From Rothia uropygialis (GTDB taxonomy: Bacteria; Actinomycetota; Actinomycetes; Actinomycetales; Micrococcaceae), in the NCBI RefSeq assembly GCF_004137765.1, contig NZ_NOIS01000005.1, positions 62,001-126,000 on the forward strand: a DNA stretch of 64,000 nt, in the 5' to 3' direction. This document shows positions 54,011 to 63,510 of the stretch, piece after piece. The number at the start of each line of letters is the position of its first letter. Position 1 is the first letter of the stretch. Made by a program: the position numbers and the translations under genes. The notes below the pieces were generated by a model. The model saw nothing but the letters and a program-made list of their open reading frames with translations, was not told the origin of the DNA and ran no database searches.

Positions 54011-54153
54011 GAATGATATTTGCCTGGTCCTACACAAAGAGCAGGACCAAACAGCTATCTAGAATACCGCATGTAGACCCCGCCCACGGTCACCCCGGAT
54101 CATTGGCCGTTTCTTCACGTCCTTGCGTACCGCAAAAATACGGTTGGCCGCGA

Positions 54154-55338
54154 TCACTGCCCCTCGGGCCCATTGTAAGAGCCGTCGTACATGGCCTCGA
54201 AAGCGTCCCACGTCTTCTCCACGGAATGCTGCTTGGCCATGGTGTGGCTGATTTCACCCATTCGGCGTCGTGTCTCGTCCGAGGCCGTCAAGACACTCAA
54301 GAGCTTGTCGCTGAGGTCCTTTTCATTCCCGGGCTCGAACAGATAACCGTTCTCGCCTTCGCGCACCAAGTGGGGCAACGCCAAAGCATCGGCCAGAACT
54401 ACGGGCGTGGAGGCCGACATCGCCTCCAGCGTGACCAGAGACTGCAATTCTGCGGTCCCGGGCTGGCAGAAGATATCGGCCCGGAGGTATCCGGCGCGCA
54501 ATTCGGCGTCCGACACGAAGCCCAGAAAATCGACACGGTCCTCGACCCCGAATTCGCGAGAAACTTCTTTGAGTTGATCCTCGATCTCTCCGCTTCCCGC
54601 CAATTCAACGTGGGCGTTCAGGTGGGCAGGCAAGAGAGACAGCGCCTTGATCAGAACGTCGATGTTCTTCTCGACCGCGAGCCGACCGGCGAAGAAGATC
54701 ACGGGATAGTCCTTCTTGTCGATCTGCTCCCCGTGCTCCAACTCGTAGACGGACGAGTCGATTCCGTTGGAAACCGGAATGACCGGCGTTTTGAAACCGT
54801 GATCGTGCATCGCTTTCGCACCGATCGGCGTCGGCGTGGTGACGTATTCGGCCCGCCCAAGGACCCTTTCCATGTCCTTCCATGAACACTTCGAGATGAA
54901 GTCCAGCGCTATCTGCGGAAACGGCAGAAACGGGTTCAGGTTCTCCGGCATGAAGTGGTTGGTCGCAACCATTCGTATCCCTCGACGCTTGCACTCCCAG
55001 GACAGCATCCGACCAATGATGTAGTGGCATTGGATGTGGACCACATCCGGCTTGACCTGGTCCAGGATCCGCCCCACATGCAATTGCATCTCCCAAGGAA
55101 AGCAAAACCGGAAATAGGGGTGCGTCGGCGGGTGGTGCGATCGCAGGCGATGCTCCCTAATCCCGTCGATCTCGATGTCGTACGAGGCGCCGCCCGTAGT
55201 ACGAGCCGCGATGACGTGGACTTCGTGGCCACGGTCCTTCATTCCCAGGGCCAATCGGTGGCCGAACTGGGCCGCACCATTGACGTCGGGCGGGTAAGTA
55301 TCCGCACCAATGAGGATCTTGAGGGGCTTGGTAGTCAT
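54154..55338 (-). CDS. GT4-family glycosyltransferase
   Basis: 394 residues. GT-B fold: N-terminal ADTYPPDVNGAAQFGHRLA and the HIQCHYIIG region, then the C-terminal donor domain with IFFAGRLAVEKNIDVLIKA, LAGSGE, FLGFVSDAELRAGYLRAD and the EAMSASTPVV motif containing the second Glu of EX7E. Such enzymes transfer sugars from UDP- or GDP-sugars to lipids or polysaccharides (PimB or MgtA-like). The acceptor is unknown. The ribosome site is weak. It lies downstream of a membrane-protein gene after a terminator. Confidence 0.92.
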   Translation of the reverse strand: MTTKPLKILIGADTYPPDVNGAAQFGHRLALGMKDRGHEVHVIAARTTGGASYDIEIDGIREHRLRSHHPPTHPYFRFCFPWEMQLHVGRILDQVKPDVVHIQCHYIIGRMLSWECKRRGIRMVATNHFMPENLNPFLPFPQIALDFISKCSWKDMERVLGRAEYVTTPTPIGAKAMHDHGFKTPVIPVSNGIDSSVYELEHGEQIDKKDYPVIFFAGRLAVEKNIDVLIKALSLLPAHLNAHVELAGSGEIEDQLKEVSREFGVEDRVDFLGFVSDAELRAGYLRADIFCQPGTAELQSLVTLEAMSASTPVVLADALALPHLVREGENGYLFEPGNEKDLSDKLLSVLTASDETRRRMGEISHTMAKQHSVEKTWDAFEAMYDGSYNGPEGQ

Positions 55339-55476
55339 AAGTCGGTGGCGTTCCGTCGTCTATTCGAAGGGTCGTGGCGTCCACGCGGTCCCCAACAGTC
55401 TACCGATCCCTCACCTGCTGTCGCCGAGGCCACCCTGAGGCGTGGCTCATGGTTCCGAGGCCCCGCACAACGCAAC

Positions 55477-55508
55477 GACGCCCGCCCACCGGAAGGTGAG
55501 CGGGCGTC
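55477..55508 (-). terminator. Hairpin terminator after the DUF1469 gene
   Basis: GACGCCCGC (55477-55485) pairs with GCGGGCGTC (55500-55508), with CACC/GGTG paired inside. It lies 41 nt after the stop at 55549. The tail is not T-rich. Confidence 0.65.
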
Positions 55509-55548
55509 CTCGTGAATCAAGGTCCGGCTGGTGCCGGGGACCGTTGCC

Positions 55549-56433
55549 TTACTTCTTCTTGAAGAGGCGTCCGAGGAACACGAAGAACGCGCCGACCGAC
55601 ACTGCGAAGGCAGTGAGCGGCTTCCAGCGTGCCTTGAGATTCTCCGGGTCGGAAATGTTCGCGGTGAAGTTCGATGCGGCAGACTTCGCGCGATCCGGCG
55701 CCGACTGGGCATCCGACTTGGACTTATCCACGAGTCCGGTAGCAGAGGACTGCACCGAAGAGAACTGGTTGCCGAAGTCGTCCCGCAATGACTTGAGGTG
55801 ATCGCGGCGCGCCTTGGTGCGCTGCTCCAGCTGGTCCTGCGTCGGCTGAGCGTTCTGCGGAGCCTGGCCGGACTTCTCCTGGCGCTTCTTCTCTTCCTTG
55901 GCTTTCTGCTTCTCGTCGGCCTTGGCTTCTTGCTTCTCTTGCATCTCACGACGCACGCGGCTCGAGGTGTAAGACGAGCCTTCCTTGGCCACTCCAAGGT
56001 CGTAGAGGAATCCGAAGATCGCAGACTCCGGCTTGAGCGGCATCTGCTTCTTGATCTTCATCAAACCAACGAGAGCGAAGATCGCCAGAAGGACGATAAA
56101 CAGCGCGGCGAAGAGCAAGGCCGAAAGCCACAGCGGCATAACGGTCGCGAGGCCGGCGATGGCGGCCCCGATCAATGCGATCGTCGCGAAGAGTAGGAAT
56201 ACCAGCCCTACGACGACGAATGCCGCACCGACGCCGAGCTTGATGCCCTTGTCCTTCAGCTCGAGCTTCGCAATTTGGATTTCGTCTTTGATCTGCTTGG
56301 GGCCCAGTCGGGAGGCCACCTTGCCGATACCCAGTACCTGACTGGCCCCAGCCTTGAGAGAGCTGAAGCCTCCCCGGTACGAACGGGGCTTTTGGTAGTT
56401 AGCGGTCTCTCCGTTGTCGATGGAGTGAGACAT
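55549..56433 (-). CDS. DUF1469 / phage-holin-like membrane protein with Lys/Glu-rich tail
   Basis: 294 residues; ATG at 56433 preceded by GGAGG. Residues 50-140 hold the DUF1469 part (QIKDEIQIAKLELKDKGIKLG and two long helices). A highly charged central helix of about 80 residues (QEKQEAKADEKQKAKEEKK) suggests a coiled coil, and another helix closes the chain near KRLFKKK-like RLFKKK. Function in actinobacteria is unknown; holin-like activity is not established. Confidence 0.8.
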   Translation of the reverse strand: MSHSIDNGETANYQKPRSYRGGFSSLKAGASQVLGIGKVASRLGPKQIKDEIQIAKLELKDKGIKLGVGAAFVVVGLVFLLFATIALIGAAIAGLATVMPLWLSALLFAALFIVLLAIFALVGLMKIKKQMPLKPESAIFGFLYDLGVAKEGSSYTSSRVRREMQEKQEAKADEKQKAKEEKKRQEKSGQAPQNAQPTQDQLEQRTKARRDHLKSLRDDFGNQFSSVQSSATGLVDKSKSDAQSAPDRAKSAASNFTANISDPENLKARWKPLTAFAVSVGAFFVFLGRLFKKK

Positions 56434-57151
56434 CAAGCCTCCCTAGTGAATGCCGGTGAACGTCACAGCCAAACCTATCATTTTTGGGCCCATATCGAGA
56501 GTTGCGCCACTTGAACCCCAGGAATTACCAATATTTAAGACCTCAGGCCCGAGTCTCGGTACACCACATGACAATGTTTCAAATCGAGAACAAACCTCGA
56601 ATGCCAGACAGATACAGGAGCTCCGGGTTCCTTGCGCGCGGAAGACCTCAGCGGCCGGCACCAATAAACACGACGCGGCCCAATGGCGGAGAACATGCAG
56701 CAGAATACTCAATGTTCCGGAAAACCTTGCAGTTTGCCCGTTGGAGCACCATCGGGGTGCAACAAGCAATCACCGGCATCGCAATTTTCCGAGGCCGTGA
56801 TGCTATAACCCGTCAGATGCCGCCCTAATGATGTACCGAATGGGAAAAGAACGTCGAATCCTTGAGCAGGTTCAATTGAGCTATCGGCAGCTATAGAAGT
56901 ATCCTTGGGGAATGTCGGAAGGGGTCCGACGGATGTCGCGGCGGGTCTATCCCCCATTTCGATTCGCCGCCACATCATCCAACCCCTAGGCGCCCCGGTT
57001 TGCCCATAGCCTACCGGGGCGCCGTTCTATTTGGCATGAAAGAGAATAGTCCAGAAATGAGTACGTGCATTCGTTCAACTGGACAAAAGAAAAACCCGGT
57101 ATCACTTTCATGATACCGGGTTACTTCACACCGCACATGCGATGGTTACCG
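56434..57151. other. AT-richer intergenic region without a convincing gene
   Basis: About 720 nt with visibly lower GC than its neighbours. Open frames here (for example 56450-56800 and 56484-56828 on plus) have no known motif or ribosome site and I do not call them. A perfect 11-bp hairpin with a 13-nt loop occurs at 56989-57023, oriented with a TTCTATTTGG tail on the plus strand, which suggests that a short plus-strand RNA may end there. The region borders the tRNA-Asn gene. Confidence 0.5.
57093..57122 (-). terminator. Terminator downstream of tRNA-Asn
   Basis: AACCCGGTATCA (57093-57104) pairs perfectly with TGATACCGGGTT (57111-57122), loop CTTTCA. On the minus strand it is followed by TTTCTTTTG. 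This is the clearest intrinsic terminator in the window. Confidence 0.9.
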
Positions 57152-57224
57152 CTCCCCCGACTGGACTCGAACCAGTAACCCTTCGATTAACAGTCGAATG
57201 CTCTGCCAATTGAGCTACGGGGGA
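57152..57224 (-). tRNA. tRNA-Asn (GTT)
   Basis: 73-nt cloverleaf: acceptor TCCCCCG/CGGGGGA with G73, D arm GCTC-AATTGGCA-GAGC, anticodon arm TTCGA-CTGTTAA-TCGAA with anticodon GTT, T arm CTGG-TTCGAGT-CCAG. No CCA encoded. It is closed by a strong terminator and lies near the AT-richer region. Confidence 0.95.
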
Positions 57225-57314
57225 CCGCTACCGAACGTTTATCAACGTTCGCAACAGCATTAGACTTTACAGCTTCCGGCGCCGGGACGCAAAACCGCAT
57301 GAGAGTGACGCTTG

Positions 57315-59192
57315 TCACCGCACCTCGGACAGCTGCCGACGTTTGGCCTCCAGGTCGAGGATCTCCCGCTGGATGCTCCGAAAACGCTTTGCCTCGACCA
57401 CGGAATCGACCCGTTCGAGCTCGCGCACCTTGTCCCGCTGTCGGACGCTCAGCTCTTGAGCAAGCAGCCTGTTCAGAATCGACACGGCATGGTTCTCGAG
57501 CTGCCGTTGCGTCGTCGCCGGCAAAGGAGCCACGGTCAGCTCCGCCAACAAGGCGTGCGCGGCATCGTCAGTGTGGTTGCGGATGCCATTGACCCAACGG
57601 GTGCCGGGAGCGGCCTCGGTGTCTTCGTGAGCCGCCAGCACCCCCCGCAGGATCTCGTGGTGGATCCGGTACCGCACCCTGATGGAGCCGAGGGCTTCCC
57701 ATTGCGATTGTTCGACCAAGTCAGGAACCTGGACCAGCACTTCGAGAGCCTGCTTTTCCCGGCGGGCTGCGGCATCGTTCCTGTAATCCGGCATCTCCGC
57801 TTCGGGCCGGGAAACCGTTTCATGCTCGGCGGAAGCGGCCTGAATCTCTTCTTGACGTCGCTCCGCCGGCTGCCGGGCCGCCGCACGAACTGCCCCGTCG
57901 AGCTCCTGCAGGTCGACGCCGATCCAGCGGGAAACCTCTCGTTGGTAGGCCTGCCGAAGCCCCGAGTCCCGAATCGAGGCCACCATGGGCGCGATCGCAC
58001 GCATCGCACGTATGCGACCTTCGATGCTCTCCAGGTCATAATCCCGGAGCGTGACCCGTATCGCGAATTCGAAGAGAGGACGCTTGGCCTTGAGCAGGTC
58101 CCGGACTGCCCTGTCCCCCCGCTTGAGCCGCAAGTCGCACGGGTCCATCCCGTCAGGTGCGACGCACACGTAGGTTTGGGCGGTGAACCGCTGATCCTCT
58201 TGGAAAGCGTGGAGCGCGGCCTTCTGCCCGGCGTCGTCCCCGTCGAAAGTGAACACCACTTCTCCGCCGGTTCCGTCGTCCCCGAGCAGACGTCGCACGA
58301 TCTTGATGTGCTCCGTCCCGAAAGCGGTACCGCACGTCGCGACGGCGGTTTCAATACCGGCCAAGTGCGCGGCCATCACATCCGTGTACCCCTCGACGAC
58401 GACGATCTGCTTGCCCTGCGCGATTTTTCGTTTGGCCAGGTCGATCCCGTAGAGAACTTGGGACTTCTTGTAGAGCTGCGTTTCCGGCGTGTTGAGGTAT
58501 TTGGGGCCTTTGTCATCCTCGAAGAGTCTTCGCGCCCCAAAGCCTATGGTCTCGCCCGTGATGTTTCGGATAGGCCAGATCAGGCGGCCTCGAAAACGGT
58601 CGTACAGGCCCCGCTGCCCCTCCGAAAACATGCCGGTGGCCTTGAGCTCTTCGTCGGTGAATCCCCGATCCCGAAGGTGTTTGAGCAGATTCGACCAACC
58701 CTGCGGTGCATAGCCGATACCGAATTTCCGGGCGGCCTCTCCGTCGAATCCGCGGCCGCCCAGGAAATTCTGTGCGACCGAGGCTTGGCGGGTGTACAAG
58801 GCCTTCTCGAAGAATTCCTGTGCAATTTTGTGGGCGTCGATGAGGCGCTGCCGACGCCCCTTCTCTTCCCGAGTCGGGCCGGTGCCCTGTTCATAGTGCA
58901 GTTCGAAACCGATGCGAGCCGCCAGTCGCTCGACCGTCTCGGAGAACGACGTGTGATCCATCTCCATGAGGAAGGCGATGACGTCGCCCGACTCGCCGCA
59001 ACCGAAGCAGTGGTACGTACCCATTTGGGGCCGGACATGGAATGAAGGGGTCCGCTCGTCGTGAAAAGGGCACAGTCCCTTGTAAGAGCCGATGCCCGCG
59101 GATTTGAGCGTGACGTAGCCTTCGACAACCTCTCGGATGTCGGTGCGAGAGCGCACCTCGTCTATGTCCTCGCGTCGAATCAAACCAGCCAC
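57315..59192 (-). CDS. dnaG: DNA primase
   Basis: 625 residues from a GTG at 59192. The start gives the family opening AGLIRREDIDEVRSR; a TTG 20 codons upstream beside the dgt stop is another choice. Zinc finger CPFH...HCFGCGESGD near 40-65, the RNAP-basal domain, and a TOPRIM core with VVVEGYTDVMA and TFDGDDAG. It makes the RNA primers of replication. It follows dgt closely and is probably in one transcript with it. Confidence 0.97.
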   Translation of the reverse strand: MAGLIRREDIDEVRSRTDIREVVEGYVTLKSAGIGSYKGLCPFHDERTPSFHVRPQMGTYHCFGCGESGDVIAFLMEMDHTSFSETVERLAARIGFELHYEQGTGPTREEKGRRQRLIDAHKIAQEFFEKALYTRQASVAQNFLGGRGFDGEAARKFGIGYAPQGWSNLLKHLRDRGFTDEELKATGMFSEGQRGLYDRFRGRLIWPIRNITGETIGFGARRLFEDDKGPKYLNTPETQLYKKSQVLYGIDLAKRKIAQGKQIVVVEGYTDVMAAHLAGIETAVATCGTAFGTEHIKIVRRLLGDDGTGGEVVFTFDGDDAGQKAALHAFQEDQRFTAQTYVCVAPDGMDPCDLRLKRGDRAVRDLLKAKRPLFEFAIRVTLRDYDLESIEGRIRAMRAIAPMVASIRDSGLRQAYQREVSRWIGVDLQELDGAVRAAARQPAERRQEEIQAASAEHETVSRPEAEMPDYRNDAAARREKQALEVLVQVPDLVEQSQWEALGSIRVRYRIHHEILRGVLAAHEDTEAAPGTRWVNGIRNHTDDAAHALLAELTVAPLPATTQRQLENHAVSILNRLLAQELSVRQRDKVRELERVDSVVEAKRFRSIQREILDLEAKRRQLSEVR

Positions 59193-59253
59193 AGGGGCAA
59201 GTTTATCCGGCCTGACAAATCGTCGTCGCACGGATTCTCCGACCGTGGACAAT

Positions 59254-60558
59254 TCACCACAGAGGCTTGTCTCCGATGCGCCAGTTCAATCCGGTGATGC
59301 GGTCGTGAAGGCGTACGGCCGAGGAATCGGTGAGCGATGCAACCTGGTCGACGACCAGCCGCAACCGGCCGGCCTCGTCCTGCCGATCCGTCTCCCGCCA
59401 ATCCGCGGCGAACACAGGGTCAAGGAAGAGTCCGTCGGTATCCATGAGGGCCTCGACCAGCACGGCAAGCATTTCGCGCTGATTCTCGTACAAAGGTCCC
59501 TGATCCCTGACCGCCATGACGTACGCGGTAGCAATCCCCTTCATGACCGCGATCTCCGTGAGGGTGTCTCGCGGGATGCGCAACTGGGCATCGTAACGAG
59601 TCAGATTGCCCTGGCCATACTCCGCACGGGTCGCCGCAATGGCCTCTCCTGCGAACCGCCCAATGAGTCGGCTCGTCAGCGCCTTGAGAGCCGCCATCGA
59701 TGCCCGCGTTCCGGTCATCAGGGGCAACCACTCGTCCAGATGCTGAAGCCGCACCAGCGCGGCTTCGAGTTCCTCGGGGTCGGTATCCGGCATGTACCAT
59801 CGCTGGGTCCACGTCATGACCCGATCGCGTTCCGTTGGTCGATCCATCCACCCCAACTGCACATGGCCCCCGAAGACCGCGTCCTCGACGTCGTGCACGG
59901 AATAGGAAATGTCGTCAGCGAGGTCCATGACCTGGGCTTCCAAGCATTTCTGGCCTGCAGGTGCGCCCTCCCGGAACCATTCGAAGACAGGCAGGTCATC
60001 CTCGTAGACACCGAATTTCCGACTCTTGCGTCCGTCGGTGACCGGTGCGTCTTCCTTGGTCCACGGGTATTTGCACGCGGCGTCGAGACAAGCGCGCGTC
60101 AGATTCAGGCCCGCGGATTGTCCATTGGGCATGATCACCTTGGGCTCGAGTCGACTCAGGAGGCGAAGGGTCTGGGCGTTGCCTTCGAACCCTCCTGCTT
60201 GTGCCGCGATCACGTCCAGGGCCGCCTCTCCGTTATGCCCGAAGGGCGGGTGACCCAGGTCGTGGGCCAGGCATGCGGCGTCGACGACGTCCGGGTCGCA
60301 GCCGATCATGCGCCCCACCTCTCGACCCACTTGGGCGACCTCGAGCGAGTGCGTCAGGCGGGTGCGGATGAAATCATCCGAACTCGGCGAGACTACTTGG
60401 GTTTTGAAACCCAGACGGCGCAGGGCCGAAGAGTGGAGAACCCTGGCCCGATCGCGCTCGAACTGGCTCCGGTAGAGGTTCTTGTGGTGCTCCGGCAACC
60501 ACCGGTCTGCATCACGCGGCGAGTAGCCGGGCTGATTCGGTTCAGTCGGGGAAGACAT
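59254..60558 (-). CDS. dgt: Deoxyguanosinetriphosphate triphosphohydrolase-like HD protein
   Basis: 434 residues from an ATG at 60558; a longer frame has no ribosome site. HD-domain ligands: RTRLTHSLEV, CLAHDLGHPPFGHNGE and, later, DLADDISYSVHDVEDA. The type-2 dGTPase family hydrolyses dNTPs to nucleosides and triphosphate. It precedes dnaG as in most actinobacteria. Confidence 0.94.
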   Translation of the reverse strand: MSSPTEPNQPGYSPRDADRWLPEHHKNLYRSQFERDRARVLHSSALRRLGFKTQVVSPSSDDFIRTRLTHSLEVAQVGREVGRMIGCDPDVVDAACLAHDLGHPPFGHNGEAALDVIAAQAGGFEGNAQTLRLLSRLEPKVIMPNGQSAGLNLTRACLDAACKYPWTKEDAPVTDGRKSRKFGVYEDDLPVFEWFREGAPAGQKCLEAQVMDLADDISYSVHDVEDAVFGGHVQLGWMDRPTERDRVMTWTQRWYMPDTDPEELEAALVRLQHLDEWLPLMTGTRASMAALKALTSRLIGRFAGEAIAATRAEYGQGNLTRYDAQLRIPRDTLTEIAVMKGIATAYVMAVRDQGPLYENQREMLAVLVEALMDTDGLFLDPVFAADWRETDRQDEAGRLRLVVDQVASLTDSSAVRLHDRITGLNWRIGDKPLW

Positions 60559-60665
60559 GGACGCGTGCACCTTTGTCGGAGAAATCGAACAAACCCCACA
60601 GTACCGCGCGGTGCCGCGGATGCATGGTGTTTTTCCACAACAACAACACCGCAAGCCATCCGGTA

Positions 60666-61835
60666 TCAGCCTCCCGAGATGTCCAGCTCCGCGTCGGCGA
60701 GGCCCAAGCGTTCGGCATCGCCGAGAATTCGAGAGTCGAGCCAGCCGTCGGGCAGATGCGGCTTCTTGGGCGAACCCGCGCGCCCACGAGGTCCTTCGAC
60801 GTCGGCACCCGGATAAGGCAAGGACAGATCCAGGTGGCGCAGCAATTCACGGAACTGTTCAAGACGCTCGACCTGGGCCATCTGCGCCCGCAGTTCCCCA
60901 CCGACGGGGTACCCCTTGAAGTACCACGCGATATGTTTGCGGATCTCGCGCATACCGCGGTGCTCTTCGCCGAAGGTCTCCACGAGCAATTCGGCGTGAC
61001 GGTAGATGATCTGGGCAACCTCCGCGACGCCGGGGCGGAATCGGTCTTCCCGGCCCTCGAAGGCCGCTTGCAGATCTCCGAAAAGCCATGGTCGGCCTTG
61101 GCAGCCGCGCCCGATGACGACGCCGTCGACTCCCGTCTGCTCGACCATGCGCGCAGCATCCTCGGCGGACCAGATGTCCCCGTTGCCGAGGACCGGGACA
61201 TCCGGGATCGCTTCTCGGAGTTCGGCGATGGAATCCCAATCGGCCTGGCCCGAATAGTGTTGGGCCGCCGTGCGGCCGTGCAAGGCGATCGCGGCTACTC
61301 CGGCATCACGGGCGGTCTTCGCGGCGTCGAGGAACGTGATGTGCTCGTCGTCTATGCCTTTGCGCATCTTGACCGTGACCGGGATGTCGGCACGTGAGGC
61401 CTCCCGTACCGCGGTTTTCACGATCGCTTCGAAGAGATCGGTTTTCCATGGCAGGGCCGAGCCGCCACCGTTCTTGGTGACTTTCGGAACGGGACACCCG
61501 AAATTGAGGTCAATGTGATCAGCACGCCCCTCCTCTGCGACCATCCGCACGGCTTTTCCGACATTGACCGCGTCCACTCCGTAGATCTGGATCGAGCGGA
61601 TCTTTTCGTCCTCATCATGCTCGATGATGCGCAACGATTCCGGACGGCGCTCGGCCAGCGCCCGGGCGGTCACCATCTCCGTCACGTAGAGGCCCCCGCC
61701 GTATTCCCGGCACAGTCTGCGGAAGGACCTGTTGGTCACACCCGCCATGGGGGCAAGTACCACCGGCACGTCCACCGTGAGGTGGCCGAGCTGAAGCGGG
61801 GGCAATGCGAGACGCGTAGGAAGTGCTGTAGTCAC
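60666..61835 (-). CDS. dusB: tRNA-dihydrouridine synthase DusB
   Basis: 389 residues from a GTG. FMN-barrel motifs: LAPMAGVTNRSFRRLCR, YVTEMVTA, DLNFGCPVPKV with the catalytic Cys, GGGSALPWK, KMRKGIDDEH, LHGRTAAQHYSG and VIGRGCQGRPW. It reduces uridines in the D-loop of tRNAs. The ribosome site is weak. It precedes dgt. Confidence 0.95.
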   Translation of the reverse strand: MTTALPTRLALPPLQLGHLTVDVPVVLAPMAGVTNRSFRRLCREYGGGLYVTEMVTARALAERRPESLRIIEHDEDEKIRSIQIYGVDAVNVGKAVRMVAEEGRADHIDLNFGCPVPKVTKNGGGSALPWKTDLFEAIVKTAVREASRADIPVTVKMRKGIDDEHITFLDAAKTARDAGVAAIALHGRTAAQHYSGQADWDSIAELREAIPDVPVLGNGDIWSAEDAARMVEQTGVDGVVIGRGCQGRPWLFGDLQAAFEGREDRFRPGVAEVAQIIYRHAELLVETFGEEHRGMREIRKHIAWYFKGYPVGGELRAQMAQVERLEQFRELLRHLDLSLPYPGADVEGPRGRAGSPKKPHLPDGWLDSRILGDAERLGLADAELDISGG

Positions 61836-61961
61836 CGGCCAATTTTCTCACAGTCGGAAGGCTCCGTGCGCGGTCTCTGCTGAACTGACCAGGGTGAGAT
61901 CGCACTACCTTGCGCTCGAACGGCTCCGAAACGCCCACGCATGCTGCCCCCCGTGACGGCG

Positions 61962-63335
61962 TCAGACGGTGTGCGCGTCCGCCACGGTCAGCGCCGTGTC
62001 GATGATCTCGAGTCCTTCCCGCGCTTGTTCGTCCGTCAAGTTCAACGGGGGCGCGACGTGTATGCGATTGAAGTTGGCGAACGGCAGCATGCCGGCCGCC
62101 TTGAGAGCGCCGATCAGCTCGTTCATTTCCGGTGAGGAGCCTCCGTACTCGGCCAACGGCTCCTTGGTGTCGCGGTTCTTGACCAATTCGATCGCCCAAA
62201 AACAGCCGAGGCCCCGTACATCTCCGACCGACGGATGTCTTTCGGCGATCTCCTGCAGTCCCGGCCCAAAGATATCCGTCCCGAGGTGCGCAGCGTTGTC
62301 GACCATCTTCTCGGAGGTCATAGTTTGAATCGTGGCCACCGCAGCGGCGCAGGCCAGCGGATGCCCCGAATACGTCAGCCCACCCGGATAGGGCCGTTCC
62401 GCGAATGTCTGGTAAATGGCCTCGGAAATCGCGACGCCGCCCAACGGAACATAACCGGAATTGACGCCCTTGGCGAAGGTCATGAGGTCGGGACGAACGT
62501 CCCAGTGCTCGACCGCGAACCAGGCCCCGGTGCGGCCGAATCCGGCCATCACTTCGTCGGCTATGTAGACAATTCCATATCGGTCGGCCAATTCGCGCAC
62601 ACCCTGCAGATATCCGGGCGGGGGCAAGTATATTCCGGCCGTTCCGGGCACTGTCTCCAAGATGATGGCTGCGATCGTCTGCGGGCCCTCGAGCAGAATC
62701 ACGTCCTCCAGATGCCGCAGTGCTCGCTGCGTCTCTTCCGTTTCACTGGTGGAATTGAAGTAGGAGCGGTACGGATAGGCCGGCATGAAGTGCGCGACGC
62801 CCGCATCACCGTGATCGTTGGCGAACCGCCGGGGGTCCCCGGTCACGTTGACCGCGAGCTCCGTCCCACCGTGGTAACTGCGGTAGGCGGAGAGCACCTT
62901 GCGCCGGCCGGTGTGCAGCCGGGCCATCCGAATCGCGTGCTCATTCGCATCCGCTCCCCCGTTGGTGAAGAAGATATGGTTCAGATCGCCCGGCGCGAGC
63001 TCGGCGATGAGCCGCGCCGCCTCGGAGCGGGCCGCGTTGACGTGGGACGGTGCGATCGTGCAGATCTTCTCGGCCTGATCCCGGATGGCCTGTACCACTG
63101 CCGGGTGCTGGTGCCCAATATTGGTGTTGACCATTTGAGACGAGAAATCGAGCAGTCTGCGTCCTTCCCCGTCCCAGACAAAAGGACCTTCGGTTTTGGT
63201 CACAGTCATCGGCTTCAAAGACGCCTGCGCGGACCAGGAATGGAATACGTGCTCACGGTCGAGGTCGTAGGCCCGCAGCCCCTCGGCGATCTCGGCCTCG
63301 CTGGGCCCCGAAATTCCTGTACCGGTGGTATTCAC
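61962..63335 (-). CDS. Class III PLP-dependent aminotransferase
   Basis: 457 residues from a GTG with GGAGGAG. FFTNGGADANEHAIRMAR, SYHGGTELA, ETVPGTAGIYLPPPG, ADEVMAGFGRTG and the PLP-Lys in TFAKGVNSGYVPLGG are the family motifs. It resembles taurine-pyruvate and omega-amino acid aminotransferases. Divergent from the SDR gene; both may belong to an amine-catabolic unit that continues past the window. Substrate unknown. Confidence 0.88.
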   Translation of the reverse strand: MNTTGTGISGPSEAEIAEGLRAYDLDREHVFHSWSAQASLKPMTVTKTEGPFVWDGEGRRLLDFSSQMVNTNIGHQHPAVVQAIRDQAEKICTIAPSHVNAARSEAARLIAELAPGDLNHIFFTNGGADANEHAIRMARLHTGRRKVLSAYRSYHGGTELAVNVTGDPRRFANDHGDAGVAHFMPAYPYRSYFNSTSETEETQRALRHLEDVILLEGPQTIAAIILETVPGTAGIYLPPPGYLQGVRELADRYGIVYIADEVMAGFGRTGAWFAVEHWDVRPDLMTFAKGVNSGYVPLGGVAISEAIYQTFAERPYPGGLTYSGHPLACAAAVATIQTMTSEKMVDNAAHLGTDIFGPGLQEIAERHPSVGDVRGLGCFWAIELVKNRDTKEPLAEYGGSSPEMNELIGALKAAGMLPFANFNRIHVAPPLNLTDEQAREGLEIIDTALTVADAHTV

Positions 63336-63510
63336 TCAGGTCTCCTCCGCATGGCTTCCGCCGAACATACTTGGTTTACACATTCTATTCGTCCCTGCGA
63401 TGAATTCGACCACACGTCTCGACGTTTGATCGGTCGACTTTCTACGGTTGCAGTGCCGGGATGTTCCCGGTCTGGCGAGGAGCCAGCTGGCTTATGAAGA
63501 AGGACATACC

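Noticed and set aside
56450-56828. Two short overlapping plus-strand frames in the intergenic region
   Set aside because: No ribosome site, no recognisable motif, and codon pattern unlike neighbouring genes.
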